Below the pieces are notes generated by a model that was given only the letters and a program-made list of their open reading frames with translations, made no database searches and was not told where the DNA came from. This document shows positions 1-9,093 of a DNA stretch of 64,000 nt, piece by piece. The position numbers were made by a program, and so were the translations under genes. The stretch is from CAXXOK01 sp963678055. GTDB lineage: Bacteria; Bacillota; Clostridia; Christensenellales; Aristaeellaceae. The DNA lies in the NCBI GenBank assembly GCA_963678055.1, contig OY782679.1, forward strand, positions 2,108,001 through 2,172,000, in the 5' to 3' direction. The stretch's first letter is position 1, and each line of letters starts with the position of its first letter.

Positions 1-60
1 CGTTTGGTCTGCCTGCGGCTGACCGTGGACGCAATGACTGGGAAAGCCAACAAAGCCTAA
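1..60 (+). CDS. 3' end of an unidentified gene
   Basis: The frame starting at base 1 stays open for 19 codons and ends in TAA at 58-60. Only the tail is in the window, so no function can be given. The terminator hairpin that follows has a T run on the plus strand, which supports a plus-strand gene ending here. The call rests on that context rather than on protein similarity. Confidence 0.4.
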   Translation, partial: RLVCLRLTVDAMTGKANKA

Positions 61-81
61 CTCGGCTTACGTATCACACAA

Positions 82-116
82 AAAAAAGCACGGGCCGCTA
101 GCTCGTGCTTTTTTGT
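82..116. terminator. bidirectional intrinsic terminator
   Basis: An inverted repeat with arms AAAAAAGCACG and CGTGCTTTTTT encloses a short loop. It has U-tracts when read on either strand, so it can end both the plus-strand gene before it and the minus-strand beta-galactosidase operon that converges on it. Confidence 0.85.
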
Positions 117-124
117 ATATGCCT

Positions 125-3106
125 TTACAGGATCGGGTGAATCCGCAGGGTGAATGCAAACGCCGTTTCGTCCAGCCGATATGGTTTGAGCAACTCCGGC
201 CCGCAGCTGTTGGAGCCTACGCCGCTCATTTTATAATCAGCACACAGCACAGTGCAGTCACTCTTTGGCAAATCAACATTGTGCGCTGTTTCCCAAAGCG
301 TTTCCTGGGTATACGGGGAGAGGTTTATGGAAAATGGCGCATCCGCCTGCACGCATAGCCCTGTTCCTTGCGCAGTCGTGGCTTTCACAAAGTCGCACAT
401 GTAATGGCTGCCGTTTTCCTGCGGCATAATGTAGTCCTCGTGGTTGTCTGCCGCCGTGGTATGGTACAGCCCGCGTTTGGTGCCAAAATGCTTGTCGCAA
501 TAGCTTTCGGTCGGGCCATAGCCGTAGTATTCCCCGCGGTTGCACGCCTTAGGCAGCTGCATACGCACGCCAAAGCGCGGCAAGAAGGGCATCTCTTCGT
601 TGCGAGTAACGGACAGCCGCAGCGAGGTTTCCCCGGATGCATCCACCGTCAGTTCAGCCTGCAAGCGCACAATCCACTGGCGGTAGGCGGCAGCCAGCAC
701 CGCCTGATACCGCAGGGTAACGCTGGTTTCCCCCGCTTCGGCACTCCAGTCCGATGTGCGAATCTGCGCGCGGTCGTACCCAGCCATCGTCCAAGCCGCC
801 AGTATAATACTGTCGTTATCGGTCGGGGCGCGCCAGATGTTGTAGTCCATCGGCGCACTCAGCAGCGCTGTGCCATCCGCTTCCATGCTGTCAAACAGTC
901 CACTGCTTGTGGAAACGCGGTAGGCAAAACTGTCACCCGTAATCACGTAATGCGTTTTCGTTTCTTCCAGCGTTAGGCTCGCACCCGGTAGCGGCTTACC
1001 TGGCGCTGTGACCCGTTCCTCCCGCAGTGTAAGCTGATCAAAGCCCAGTGCATGCCCGGCCGGAACCAGCGCTTGTTCCGTCTTGCTCAGGTAGATCAAA
1101 TTCAGCAGTACCGCGCCGGTATCCGGCAGCTGAATCGGCAGTTGCAGATCCGCACTGCCATGGGGTGGGATGGGCGGCATATCCAGCGCGCCTTCTTCGG
1201 CCACGACCCCATTGCAAACCAGCTCGAAGCGGAGATTGGCATAGGTATCAGCAATCAGAAAATCCATATGGTTGGTCAGCCGGACGATAGCGGGTTCCGT
1301 GCTTACCAGCGCGGCACGCAGCGGCCGAATTACGTTTTTATATTCCAGCAGGCCTGTGTGCGGTGTACGGTCGGGGTAAGTCAGCCCGTCCACGCAGAAA
1401 TTACCGTCGTGCGGGTATTCGCCGAAGTCACCGCCATACCCATACTTCGGTTTTCCCTCTGGCGTAGTGCCCATCAGCACAGCGTGGTCGCAAAACTCCC
1501 ACACAAAGCCGCCGCAAAAACCGGGATAGCGGTCGATCAGCGTTTGATAATCCTGCACATCGCCGGGGCCATTGCCCATGGCGTGGATATACTCGCACAG
1601 CACCAGCGGGCGGGCGTCCTGTTTCTGCTCAAAGTAGGCTTCAATCTCTTTTGTGCTTGGGTACATGCGGCTGATTACATCGGGCAGTGTGGTATCGCTG
1701 CCTTCCAGAGCATATAACATGCCTTCGTAATGGCACAGCCGGGTCGGGTCATACGCCTTCAGCCACCGAGCCGCTTCCTCAAACCCGGGGCCATATCCCG
1801 CTTCATTGCCAAGCGACCACATCACCACGCAGGCGTGGTTCTGGTCACGGTGCACATTGCGCTCAACGCGGTCCAGAATGGCCGGATAAAACATCGGTGT
1901 GTTGGGCACGATGCTAAAGGTTTTTTTCAGGCGTTCCATTGGCATGGGTTGCTCAGGATACAGCATCACAGTGCCGTGGGTTTCAATATCGCTCTCAGCA
2001 ATCACATAAAACCCGTAGCGGTCGCACAGTTCCGTCATCCAAGGGGCATTGGGGTAATGACTGGTGCGAATGGCATTGATGTTATGGCGTTTCATCACCG
2101 TTAAATCGCGCACCAGCTGCTGCGGGCTGATGGTATAGCCCGTTACAGGGTCGCTGTCGTGCCGGTTCACACCACGGAATTTAATCGGCGTATCGTTGAG
2201 GAGTACTACGCCGTCTTTTACGCAAATCTCACGCAGGCCGACCTTCTGGCCGATCACTTCGTCATCCGTTTGCACCAGCAGCGTATAGAGCTGCGGGGTT
2301 TCCGCCGTCCACAGCGCAGGCTGCCGCACTGCAAAGCTTGTGCTTTCGGATGCCGTTTGCTGCCCCAGCAGCTGCCCTTGCGGAGAATACAACGACAGTA
2401 TGGGGTCGGGTGCGCCGTCCGGCATGGTTAACGAAACGCTGACGGTTGCCTGATCTTTACCCAGTTCAGTGCGGACAAATATATCCTCTACCGCTGCTTC
2501 AGGCCGCTCCAGCAAATACACATCACGGAAGATGCCGGACATGCGAAACTTATCCTGATCCTCCAAATAGCTGCCAAAACACCATTTCAGCACGTGAACT
2601 TCCAGGGTGTTTTCACCGTCTACTAAGACATCCGTCACATCAAATGCGCTGGTGGAATGCGATACCTGCGAAAACCCGACAAACGTGCCGTTGATGTACA
2701 GGTACAGGCAGCTGTCCACCCCTTCAAAGTGCAGCTGATAGCGCTTTCCTTCGGCCTTTTGCCATGTCAGCTTGCGCCGGTATGCGCCCACGGGGTTGTC
2801 CGTGGGCACAAAGGGCGGGTCGTAGGGAAAGGGGTATTTTACGTTCGAATATTGGTGTCGGTCATACCCATGCATCTGCCATACGGAGGGCACGGGTATG
2901 GTCTGGGTATACTCTACCGTATCGGGCATGGCAGCATACGACGGAAAATAGGCAAAGTCCCACTGACCGTTTAGCAGCGTCATCCGATCGGATGCATCCC
3001 GAACACCGGCTATCGCGCTTTGTACATCCGCAAACGGAATAAAGTACGCGCGCGGCGGCAAGGTGCCGATATGCAGGGTTTCCGGGTTTTGATGATACTC
3101 CATCAT
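125..3106 (-). CDS. lacZ: beta-galactosidase, glycoside hydrolase family 2
   Basis: This 993-residue enzyme should release terminal beta-galactose from oligosaccharides in the cytoplasm; there is no signal peptide. The GH2 plan is visible: jelly-roll sugar-binding domain (about 40-200), immunoglobulin-like domain (205-295), TIM barrel (300-600), then the beta-galactosidase small-chain region. The acid/base Glu is E435 in the SLGNEAGYG motif and the nucleophile is E505 in LCEYIHAMGN. AAGAGGT lies six bases before the ATG at 3106. It is the last gene of the arabinose-polymer operon, four bases after the GH51 gene, which suggests it trims galactan or arabinogalactan fragments rather than serving only lactose. 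Confidence 0.93.
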   Translation of the reverse strand: MMEYHQNPETLHIGTLPPRAYFIPFADVQSAIAGVRDASDRMTLLNGQWDFAYFPSYAAMPDTVEYTQTIPVPSVWQMHGYDRHQYSNVKYPFPYDPPFVPTDNPVGAYRRKLTWQKAEGKRYQLHFEGVDSCLYLYINGTFVGFSQVSHSTSAFDVTDVLVDGENTLEVHVLKWCFGSYLEDQDKFRMSGIFRDVYLLERPEAAVEDIFVRTELGKDQATVSVSLTMPDGAPDPILSLYSPQGQLLGQQTASESTSFAVRQPALWTAETPQLYTLLVQTDDEVIGQKVGLREICVKDGVVLLNDTPIKFRGVNRHDSDPVTGYTISPQQLVRDLTVMKRHNINAIRTSHYPNAPWMTELCDRYGFYVIAESDIETHGTVMLYPEQPMPMERLKKTFSIVPNTPMFYPAILDRVERNVHRDQNHACVVMWSLGNEAGYGPGFEEAARWLKAYDPTRLCHYEGMLYALEGSDTTLPDVISRMYPSTKEIEAYFEQKQDARPLVLCEYIHAMGNGPGDVQDYQTLIDRYPGFCGGFVWEFCDHAVLMGTTPEGKPKYGYGGDFGEYPHDGNFCVDGLTYPDRTPHTGLLEYKNVIRPLRAALVSTEPAIVRLTNHMDFLIADTYANLRFELVCNGVVAEEGALDMPPIPPHGSADLQLPIQLPDTGAVLLNLIYLSKTEQALVPAGHALGFDQLTLREERVTAPGKPLPGASLTLEETKTHYVITGDSFAYRVSTSSGLFDSMEADGTALLSAPMDYNIWRAPTDNDSIILAAWTMAGYDRAQIRTSDWSAEAGETSVTLRYQAVLAAAYRQWIVRLQAELTVDASGETSLRLSVTRNEEMPFLPRFGVRMQLPKACNRGEYYGYGPTESYCDKHFGTKRGLYHTTAADNHEDYIMPQENGSHYMCDFVKATTAQGTGLCVQADAPFSINLSPYTQETLWETAHNVDLPKSDCTVLCADYKMSGVGSNSCGPELLKPYRLDETAFAFTLRIHPIL

Positions 3107-3110
3107 GGTG

Positions 3111-4622
3111 TTACCTCTTGGCGAGTCGAATCACATTCCAGCTCAGGGCAGGCAGGGTGATGGTCAGGCTGCCGCCGTCCATTTTGCCCTTGTCACCGTC
3201 CGCCGGCGCAACAGTATCCGGCGCGGCTTCGGTGTTCACGGCCTTAACGTCGGCATGGTGCAGTACGCTGTGCTCTACAACTTGCAAATCGCCAAACGCA
3301 CGCAGGTCAACGGACAATTCCACATCGTCCTCCATATCGCGGTTGACACAGAATACAGTCAGGCTGCCATCTTCCTGTAGGGCGGCAGATGAATCCACGA
3401 CTGGGACCTTATCAAAGTCCTTACAGGCATAGGTCGGGCAGTTGACTACAGGCTGTAGCGATATGCCGCGCCCGTATACCGATGCCTGCATCAGCGGATA
3501 GAAAATCGTCTGCGCCCAGACACCGCCGCCTGTGCGGGTCATAATCGGGGCGATAACATTCACCAGTTGGGCCATGCAGGCAATTTTCACCCGGTCGGCA
3601 TTGCGCATGAGCGTAATCAGCATCGCGCCGACCAGCAGGGCATCTTCAAAGTTATAGACATCTTCCAGCAGCGGCAAGGCGCGGCCCCACGGATCGGTCT
3701 TGTGCAGCTCAGCATCCTGCTGGTTGGAGTGATACCAAACATTCCACTCATCAAACGAAAGGTGAATTTTCTTGGCATTGCGTTTCTTGGCGCCAACGGC
3801 GTCGCAGATGGCGACCACTTCTTTGATAAACGCATCCATGTCCATGCTTCTGGCTAAAAACTCTGGCGTATTGTTATCCGGGTTGCCGTAATAGCGGTGA
3901 AGGCTTAAATAGTCCACGTTATCGTAGCATTCGTTGAGTACATCATACTCCCACGCGCCATACGTGTCCATTGCACGCCCGGACGATCCGCAGGCAACCA
4001 GTTCAATGCTGGGGTCCACCCACTTCATGAGCTTCGCGGCTTCGTTGGCTGTACGGCCGTACTCGTACGCGGTTTTCATGCCCATCTGCCAGGGGCCATC
4101 CATCTCGTTGCCCAGGCACCACAGCTTGATTCCCAGCGGATCAGGCACGCCGTGCTGAATGCGCAGGTCGCTGTAATAGCTGCCGGAGGGGTGGTTGGCA
4201 TATTCCACCACATTGCGGGCATCATCCGGGCCACGGGTGCCCAGGTTGACGGCATACATCACTTCGGTTTGCGCTTCCTTGCACCAGGCTGCAAACTCGT
4301 GCAGACCGACTTCGTTGGTCTCAGTGGTTTTCCACGCCAAATCCAGCCGGTGAGGGCGCTGGTCGCGGGGGCCTACGCTGTCCTCCCAGTTAAAGCCGGA
4401 CACAAAATTGCCGCCCGGATAGCGCACCACAGGCACTTGCAGCTTTTTGACCATGTCAATCACATCGCGGCGGAAGCCGTACTGGTCGGCAGTCGGGTGA
4501 TCCGGCTCGTAAATTCCGCCGTATACCGCACGGCCCAGATGCTCAATAAAGTTACCGTAAATTCGCTTGTCAATCTCTCCGATTTGGAAATCCTTGTCCA
4601 AGATCATGGTTGCCTTTTTCAT
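3111..4622 (-). CDS. abfA: alpha-L-arabinofuranosidase, glycoside hydrolase family 51
   Basis: This 503-residue intracellular enzyme removes alpha-L-arabinofuranose from arabinan, arabinoxylan or arabinogalactan oligosaccharides. It has the usual GH51 length and layout: a TIM barrel (about 1-380) followed by a beta-sandwich. The acid/base residue is E173 in LGNEMDGPWQ and the nucleophile is E292 in SFDEWNVWY. The start codon at 4622 follows GGGAGAG at good spacing. It lies between the GH127 and GH2 genes, all in one direction. Together the GH127, GH51 and GH2 enzymes can remove beta-arabinose, alpha-arabinose and beta-galactose. Confidence 0.94.
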   Translation of the reverse strand: MKKATMILDKDFQIGEIDKRIYGNFIEHLGRAVYGGIYEPDHPTADQYGFRRDVIDMVKKLQVPVVRYPGGNFVSGFNWEDSVGPRDQRPHRLDLAWKTTETNEVGLHEFAAWCKEAQTEVMYAVNLGTRGPDDARNVVEYANHPSGSYYSDLRIQHGVPDPLGIKLWCLGNEMDGPWQMGMKTAYEYGRTANEAAKLMKWVDPSIELVACGSSGRAMDTYGAWEYDVLNECYDNVDYLSLHRYYGNPDNNTPEFLARSMDMDAFIKEVVAICDAVGAKKRNAKKIHLSFDEWNVWYHSNQQDAELHKTDPWGRALPLLEDVYNFEDALLVGAMLITLMRNADRVKIACMAQLVNVIAPIMTRTGGGVWAQTIFYPLMQASVYGRGISLQPVVNCPTYACKDFDKVPVVDSSAALQEDGSLTVFCVNRDMEDDVELSVDLRAFGDLQVVEHSVLHHADVKAVNTEAAPDTVAPADGDKGKMDGGSLTITLPALSWNVIRLAKR

Positions 4623-4683
4623 GTCCTATCTCTCCCATACCCTAGATTTTTGTAAATTTTGTGTCCCAAAGGTTTTGTATTGC

Positions 4684-6594
4684 TTATCCGCGCTCCGGCA
4701 GAAAACAGCGCATATCCGATGCCTCTCGGTTTGCCCAGGCAAAATAGGGAATCAGTGTAATGTAAGCGTCCGTCCACTGCGGCGGCTTCGCGGAGTAGAG
4801 CGCATTTGCACCTGCGGCGCGCCAGCCTGCCACGCGCAGCTTGGGTACATCGCCGATGCAATCGTCCGCCAGCACTTCGACCTCCGCCTTGGGTGAAACG
4901 GACAGGTTCAGCACATCGCCCTGATTGTCCACGCCCTCGGCGCAGTAAACCAGTGGCCCGCGCATAAACGCCACCCTGCCGGAATCCGCCGCGATCTTCC
5001 AGGATGGATACATCCGCCGTGGCCGCATATCCAGCTTGACTGTTACCGTGTCACCGCTGCGCAAAGAGCGCAGGTAGACATAGCCATTTATAAGCACGGA
5101 GTCGGCGGCTTCACCGTTAATCAGCACTGTGGTTTGCTGGCTCCACGCCGGGATGCGCACCGCCAGCGTCATATCTCGCTCAGCATCCGCCTGCATAATA
5201 CGGTACTGCAAGGTATCGCTAACGGGATACTCGGTTTCCAACGCAACACGCATGCCGTGGGTGTCCAGGCAGTTCAGCTCCCCGGCGATATACAGGTGGG
5301 AATACAGCGTATCCTCGCTCACGCCCCATGTATACCGGCCCAGCGAGGTAAACAGCCGCGCGGCGTTTGGCGGGCAGCATGCACAGGCAAACCACTGGGC
5401 CCGCTGCGTGCGAACATGGTTATGGTTTATGGTGTCACCGGCAACACCCTGAATGGCTTCCAAGGGATTGACATAGAAAAACGACTTGCCATCCAGCGCC
5501 ACCCCGGCAGCAACGCCGTTGTACAGCGCAAGTTCCATGGCATCGGCATACTGGCCGTCTGTTTCCAGTTCCAGCATTCTGCGAGCAAAGAATATCAGCC
5601 CGATCGCAGCGCAGGTTTCAGCGTAAGCGGTATCGTTTGGCAGATCATAGTCCACGGTAAAGGCTTCATCTTTTGCCGACGAACCGATCCCACCGGTGAT
5701 ATACAGTCTGCGCCGGGTGATGCTCTGCCACAGCGTTTTGCAGGCAGCCAGCAACGAAGCGTCCCCGGTCTCCCCCGCCAGATCGGCCATGGCCGCATAC
5801 AAATAGACCGCGCGTACGGCGTGGCCGACAGCGTCTGTCTGCTCCCGCACAGGTTTGTGAGCCTGGGAGTAGGCGGGATTGCCAACAGTCTTGCTCCAGA
5901 TCACCACGCCGTCTTTTTGCAATTCTTTCTGATAGAAATCACTTGCGCCGCGGGCATTGATAAACTGCAAGGCAAGGTCCCGGTACTGGGCTTCTCCCGT
6001 AGCCTGGTACAGGCGGTATAGCGCAAGCTCGACCTCAGGATGACCGGGAAACGCATCGCTGTTTTCCCCCTGAAAGTGCAAAACCATCACATCCGCCATG
6101 CGGCGCATGATGTTAAGCAGCTGCGTATCGCCTGTGCACTCCCACAGGGCCACCGCTGCCTCCATCATGTGTCCGGCGCAGTACAGTTCGTGCGCTTCGC
6201 GCAGATTGCTGAACCGGCCGCCGGGTTCCTTCACAGTAAAATACGTATTTAAGTACCCATCCTTTTGCTGTGCCCGCTCGATAAGCGCAACCACATCGCG
6301 CACACGTTGGTGCAGCCTTGCATCCGGTTTTTGATACAGCGAATACGCTGCGGCTTCCAGCCATTTGGCCACATCGCTATCCTGAAACACCATGCCGTAG
6401 AACGTTCCCCGGCATTCGCCGGTCTCGTTCATCTCCGCCGCCAGACGGAAGTTTTCAATAGCATGACTTTTTTCCGCGCCGTCGATTTCATCATACAGCG
6501 CTCGCTCCAGGTAGGGTATGGTTTCCTCAATGGCGAGGGTTTCCAGCCGCTTGCAAAACCCCTGTCCCATGCGAAAGTTCTTGAATACGTCCAT
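4684..6594 (-). CDS. beta-L-arabinofuranosidase, glycoside hydrolase family 127
   Basis: This 636-residue protein matches the GH127 (HypBA1) family, which cleaves beta-L-arabinofuranosyl units from hydroxyproline-rich plant glycoproteins and similar glycans. The fold is an (alpha/alpha)6 barrel followed by beta-sandwiches. The family's unusual metal-thiolate site is intact: E326 and C328 in AETCAA, and C406-C407 in CACCPPN, with C406 corresponding to the cysteine nucleophile. There is no signal peptide, so it acts on imported fragments. GAGGGG precedes the ATG. The gene starts three bases after the regulator gene ends, so the two are cotranscribed. Confidence 0.9.
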   Translation of the reverse strand: MDVFKNFRMGQGFCKRLETLAIEETIPYLERALYDEIDGAEKSHAIENFRLAAEMNETGECRGTFYGMVFQDSDVAKWLEAAAYSLYQKPDARLHQRVRDVVALIERAQQKDGYLNTYFTVKEPGGRFSNLREAHELYCAGHMMEAAVALWECTGDTQLLNIMRRMADVMVLHFQGENSDAFPGHPEVELALYRLYQATGEAQYRDLALQFINARGASDFYQKELQKDGVVIWSKTVGNPAYSQAHKPVREQTDAVGHAVRAVYLYAAMADLAGETGDASLLAACKTLWQSITRRRLYITGGIGSSAKDEAFTVDYDLPNDTAYAETCAAIGLIFFARRMLELETDGQYADAMELALYNGVAAGVALDGKSFFYVNPLEAIQGVAGDTINHNHVRTQRAQWFACACCPPNAARLFTSLGRYTWGVSEDTLYSHLYIAGELNCLDTHGMRVALETEYPVSDTLQYRIMQADAERDMTLAVRIPAWSQQTTVLINGEAADSVLINGYVYLRSLRSGDTVTVKLDMRPRRMYPSWKIAADSGRVAFMRGPLVYCAEGVDNQGDVLNLSVSPKAEVEVLADDCIGDVPKLRVAGWRAAGANALYSAKPPQWTDAYITLIPYFAWANREASDMRCFLPERG

Positions 6595-6597
6595 GAC

Positions 6598-7527
6598 CTA
6601 TCCCCTCACATTCGGTTTGTTTTGGTAGAGCATACGAATTTTTATATCCTGATGATAGTTACCAAACGAGCGCCCGAATATGGTCAGTCCGCCAATATTC
6701 TTTGCCGTTTCGGGTACGGACAGGCGGAAGCTGACGTTTGCGCCGGGCACAATGCCCAGATCGTCAATCCGCACTTTGGCAATCTGCATTCCGTCGATAA
6801 ACGTGCCGTGGCTGTTTACACTCAGCAGCTTATAGCGCCCGTACTGGTTCCAGTGGCGAAGCCACCAGTCCGGGTTGTGTATGCCTTTGATCGCGCCAAA
6901 ATCCCCCGGGCTGGTCCAGTACCCCAGGGCATGGCCATTGATATGAAAATGAATATCGCTGGGCCAATCCTCAGCGCTGCCGGGCGCTTCGGAGCTTAGT
7001 TCCATCGAAATCTGTATTTCTTCCAGCACCTGTGAGTGTGACAGAAAGTTTGACAGCATATACTCCACGTACCCACGGCCAAACCACAGGATGCCGGCCT
7101 GGGTGCGCTCCGGTGAGGCAAAATGCCGGGGATCGTCCACCACGCCGATCAGATGTTCATCGGTCGCCAGCCCGCAGGTGGGATACACCTCGTAGGCTGT
7201 AAACTGACCAACGCCGATCTCGCTTTCAAACACGCTGTGCTGGCTTTCATCGGGCCGGGTTTCCACCAATATGCGGTCTTCTTTGATACGGCACACCTTT
7301 TGCACGCCGTGCGCACCGGAGGCGACTTCAATGGCAATCAGTCCGCTTTGGTTCAGCGCTTTGATGTGCGGGGTTAGCGCCCCATCGGTGATGCCCACAG
7401 CCGTTGCAATGGCCGACATGTGCAGCGGCCCGCTCTGGGCGATAACTTCCAGTATGCGAATACGGACATCCGACCCCAACGCACGAAACAATGGCAGCCC
7501 TTCCCGAAGTGACCTGAGATGCAGCAT
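6598..7527 (-). CDS. ArsR-like winged-helix regulator with large ligand domain
   Basis: This 309-residue protein has an N-terminal winged-helix DNA-binding domain (about residues 10-75, containing RIRILEVIAQSGPLHMSAIATAVGITDGALTPH-type spacing) and a long C-terminal beta-rich domain of unknown fold, presumably for sugar binding. The start at 7527 is preferred over the upstream in-frame ATG at 7575 because GGGAGG sits seven bases before it. It is the first gene of the operon with the GH127, GH51 and GH2 enzymes and probably controls that operon. The inverted repeat at 7585-7607, between promoter and start codon, is the obvious candidate operator. Confidence 0.75.
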   Translation of the reverse strand: MLHLRSLREGLPLFRALGSDVRIRILEVIAQSGPLHMSAIATAVGITDGALTPHIKALNQSGLIAIEVASGAHGVQKVCRIKEDRILVETRPDESQHSVFESEIGVGQFTAYEVYPTCGLATDEHLIGVVDDPRHFASPERTQAGILWFGRGYVEYMLSNFLSHSQVLEEIQISMELSSEAPGSAEDWPSDIHFHINGHALGYWTSPGDFGAIKGIHNPDWWLRHWNQYGRYKLLSVNSHGTFIDGMQIAKVRIDDLGIVPGANVSFRLSVPETAKNIGGLTIFGRSFGNYHQDIKIRMLYQNKPNVRG

Positions 7528-7584
7528 GGTTTCCCTCCCGCTATGCCGGTGATGCCGGTAACACTTTTGTTCCATGGAATTTCC

Positions 7585-7607
7585 ATTTAGTTTAGACTTA
7601 ACTAAAT
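7585..7607. promoter_or_regulatory. candidate operator for the arabinose operon
   Basis: A perfect inverted repeat with arms ATTTAGTT and AACTAAAT is separated by seven bases. It lies just downstream of the predicted transcription start of the regulator operon, where a bound repressor would block elongation. The link to the ArsR-like protein is inferred from position. Confidence 0.55.
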
Positions 7608-7627
7608 TAATTCACATTTATATATGT

Positions 7628-7656
7628 ATCATACACCGCTGTATTTCCCCTGTCAA
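7628..7656 (-). promoter_or_regulatory. promoter of the arabinose operon
   Basis: On the minus strand, TTGACA (7651-7656) is followed after exactly 17 bases by TATGAT (7628-7633), a near-perfect housekeeping sigma factor promoter. Transcription would start near 7621, giving a leader of about 95 bases that contains the inverted repeat. Confidence 0.75.
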
Positions 7657-7691
7657 TCGCAAGATTGTGTTCCTCCTACCCGCGTTCATGC

Positions 7692-7721
7692 TTGCGGCCT
7701 GATGCGCGGCAATGCTATACT
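7692..7721 (+). promoter_or_regulatory. probable promoter of the GH27 gene
   Basis: TATACT (7716-7721) preceded by TGC forms an extended -10 element, with a weak -35 TTGCGG 18 bases upstream. It points toward the GH27 gene and away from the divergent arabinose operon. Confidence 0.5.
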
Positions 7722-7762
7722 GAAAAAAACAACTAGATGTGGAACCGGGAAGGATGAACGTG

Positions 7763-9016
7763 ATGCTTGCGGCAACACCCCCTATGGGCTGGAACAGCTG
7801 GGATTGTTACGGTGCGGCGGTCGATGAAAACACCGTACGCGCCAACGCCGATTATATGGCCAAACACCTAAAACCCTTTGGCTGGGAGTATATTGTGGTG
7901 GATATTCAGTGGTATCAACCCACGGCTATCAACCACCAGTATCAGCCCTTTGCTGATGTGAACATGGATGCCTACGGCAGGCTGCTGCCCGCAGAAAACC
8001 GCTTCCCCAGCGCGGCGGGTGGTAATGGGTTCAAGCCGCTGGCCGATTATGTACACTCACTGGGGCTGAAGTTCGGTATCCATATCATGCGCGGCCTGCC
8101 GCGTGCAGCCGCGCACAGGCACTTGCCGGTGCTTGGCGAAACCCACACCTGCGCAGACGCCGCCGACCCCTACTCCATTTGTGACTGGAACCCGGACATG
8201 TACGGTGTGCGGGCCGATACCCCGCAGGGGAAGGCTTACTACGAAAGCATTGCCAGCCTATATGCGTCCTGGGGCGTGGATTTTATCAAGCTGGATGACA
8301 TTGCCCGCGAGCTGCCGCGCTGTGAGACCGAACTAGCCGTACTGTCCGAAGCGCTGCAGCGCAGCGGACGCGAGATGGTCCTCAGCCTTTCCCCCGGCCC
8401 CGCACAGCCTGCATATGCTGATACGCTGCAAAAGCACAGCCACATGTGGCGCATTACCGACGATTTTTGGGATAGCTGGCCGCTGCTCAAAGCCATGTTT
8501 GGGCGTGCAGCAGACTGGTACCCGTACGCCGGGCAGGGACACTGGCCCGATGCCGATATGTTGCCGCTTGGTGCCATCCGGCAGTGCGATTCCCCGGATA
8601 ACCGCACTCAGTTTACCCGCGATGAGCAAATCACCATGATGACCTTATGGTGCATCATGCGCTCCCCGCTGATGATGGGCGGCGAGCTGACCCTGTGCGA
8701 TGCATTTACCCTGAAACTGCTGACGCATACGGCTGTGCTTGCATTGCTAAGCGAATCGCAGCATGCGCAGCCGCTGTATACCACCGAAACAAACGCCGCC
8801 TGGACCGCTGTACGCACGGACGGCAGCGGGGTATATCTCGCACTGTTTAATCTGTCGGATGAAGCCTGCGAGATCACACAGCCCCTGCACGCACTGGACT
8901 ATGCACCGATACACACGGCAACGGAGCTTTGGTCAGGCGAAACCTGCACGCCAGGCACAACACTTTCAGCCAAGCTGCCCCCGCACGGGGCAAAGCTCTA
9001 CTTGCTGCAACAATAA
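7763..9016 (+). CDS. glycoside hydrolase family 27 (alpha-galactosidase or beta-L-arabinopyranosidase)
   Basis: This 417-residue cytoplasmic enzyme has the GH27 barrel (PPMGWNSWD at the N-terminus) plus a short C-terminal beta-sandwich. The nucleophile is D178 in FIKLDD and the acid/base is D234 in WRITDDFWDSW. GGAAGG nine bases upstream favours the ATG at 7763; in-frame GTG (7739, 7760) and ATG (7754) codons are alternatives. GH27 contains alpha-galactosidases, alpha-N-acetylgalactosaminidases and beta-L-arabinopyranosidases. The divergent arabinofuranosidase operon makes the last activity worth considering, but the sequence does not decide. A strong terminator follows it. Confidence 0.85.
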   Translation: MLAATPPMGWNSWDCYGAAVDENTVRANADYMAKHLKPFGWEYIVVDIQWYQPTAINHQYQPFADVNMDAYGRLLPAENRFPSAAGGNGFKPLADYVHSLGLKFGIHIMRGLPRAAAHRHLPVLGETHTCADAADPYSICDWNPDMYGVRADTPQGKAYYESIASLYASWGVDFIKLDDIARELPRCETELAVLSEALQRSGREMVLSLSPGPAQPAYADTLQKHSHMWRITDDFWDSWPLLKAMFGRAADWYPYAGQGHWPDADMLPLGAIRQCDSPDNRTQFTRDEQITMMTLWCIMRSPLMMGGELTLCDAFTLKLLTHTAVLALLSESQHAQPLYTTETNAAWTAVRTDGSGVYLALFNLSDEACEITQPLHALDYAPIHTATELWSGETCTPGTTLSAKLPPHGAKLYLLQQ

Positions 9017-9026
9017 CCATAAAGAC

Positions 9027-9063
9027 ACACAAAAGCCCGGAGACTTGCTCCGGGCTTTTGTGT
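9027..9063. terminator. bidirectional intrinsic terminator
   Basis: An uninterrupted stem with arms ACACAAAAGCCCGGAG and CTCCGGGCTTTTGTGT has a five-base loop. It lies between the convergent GH27 and C11 peptidase genes and can serve both. Confidence 0.85.
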
Positions 9064-9093
9064 TATCTCATTTTGTTCTATACTGCGCCGGAC

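Noticed and set aside
5134..6021. Long plus-strand open frame of 295 codons
   Set aside because: It lies fully antisense to the GH127 gene, whose catalytic motifs are intact, and has no recognisable domain or ribosome site.
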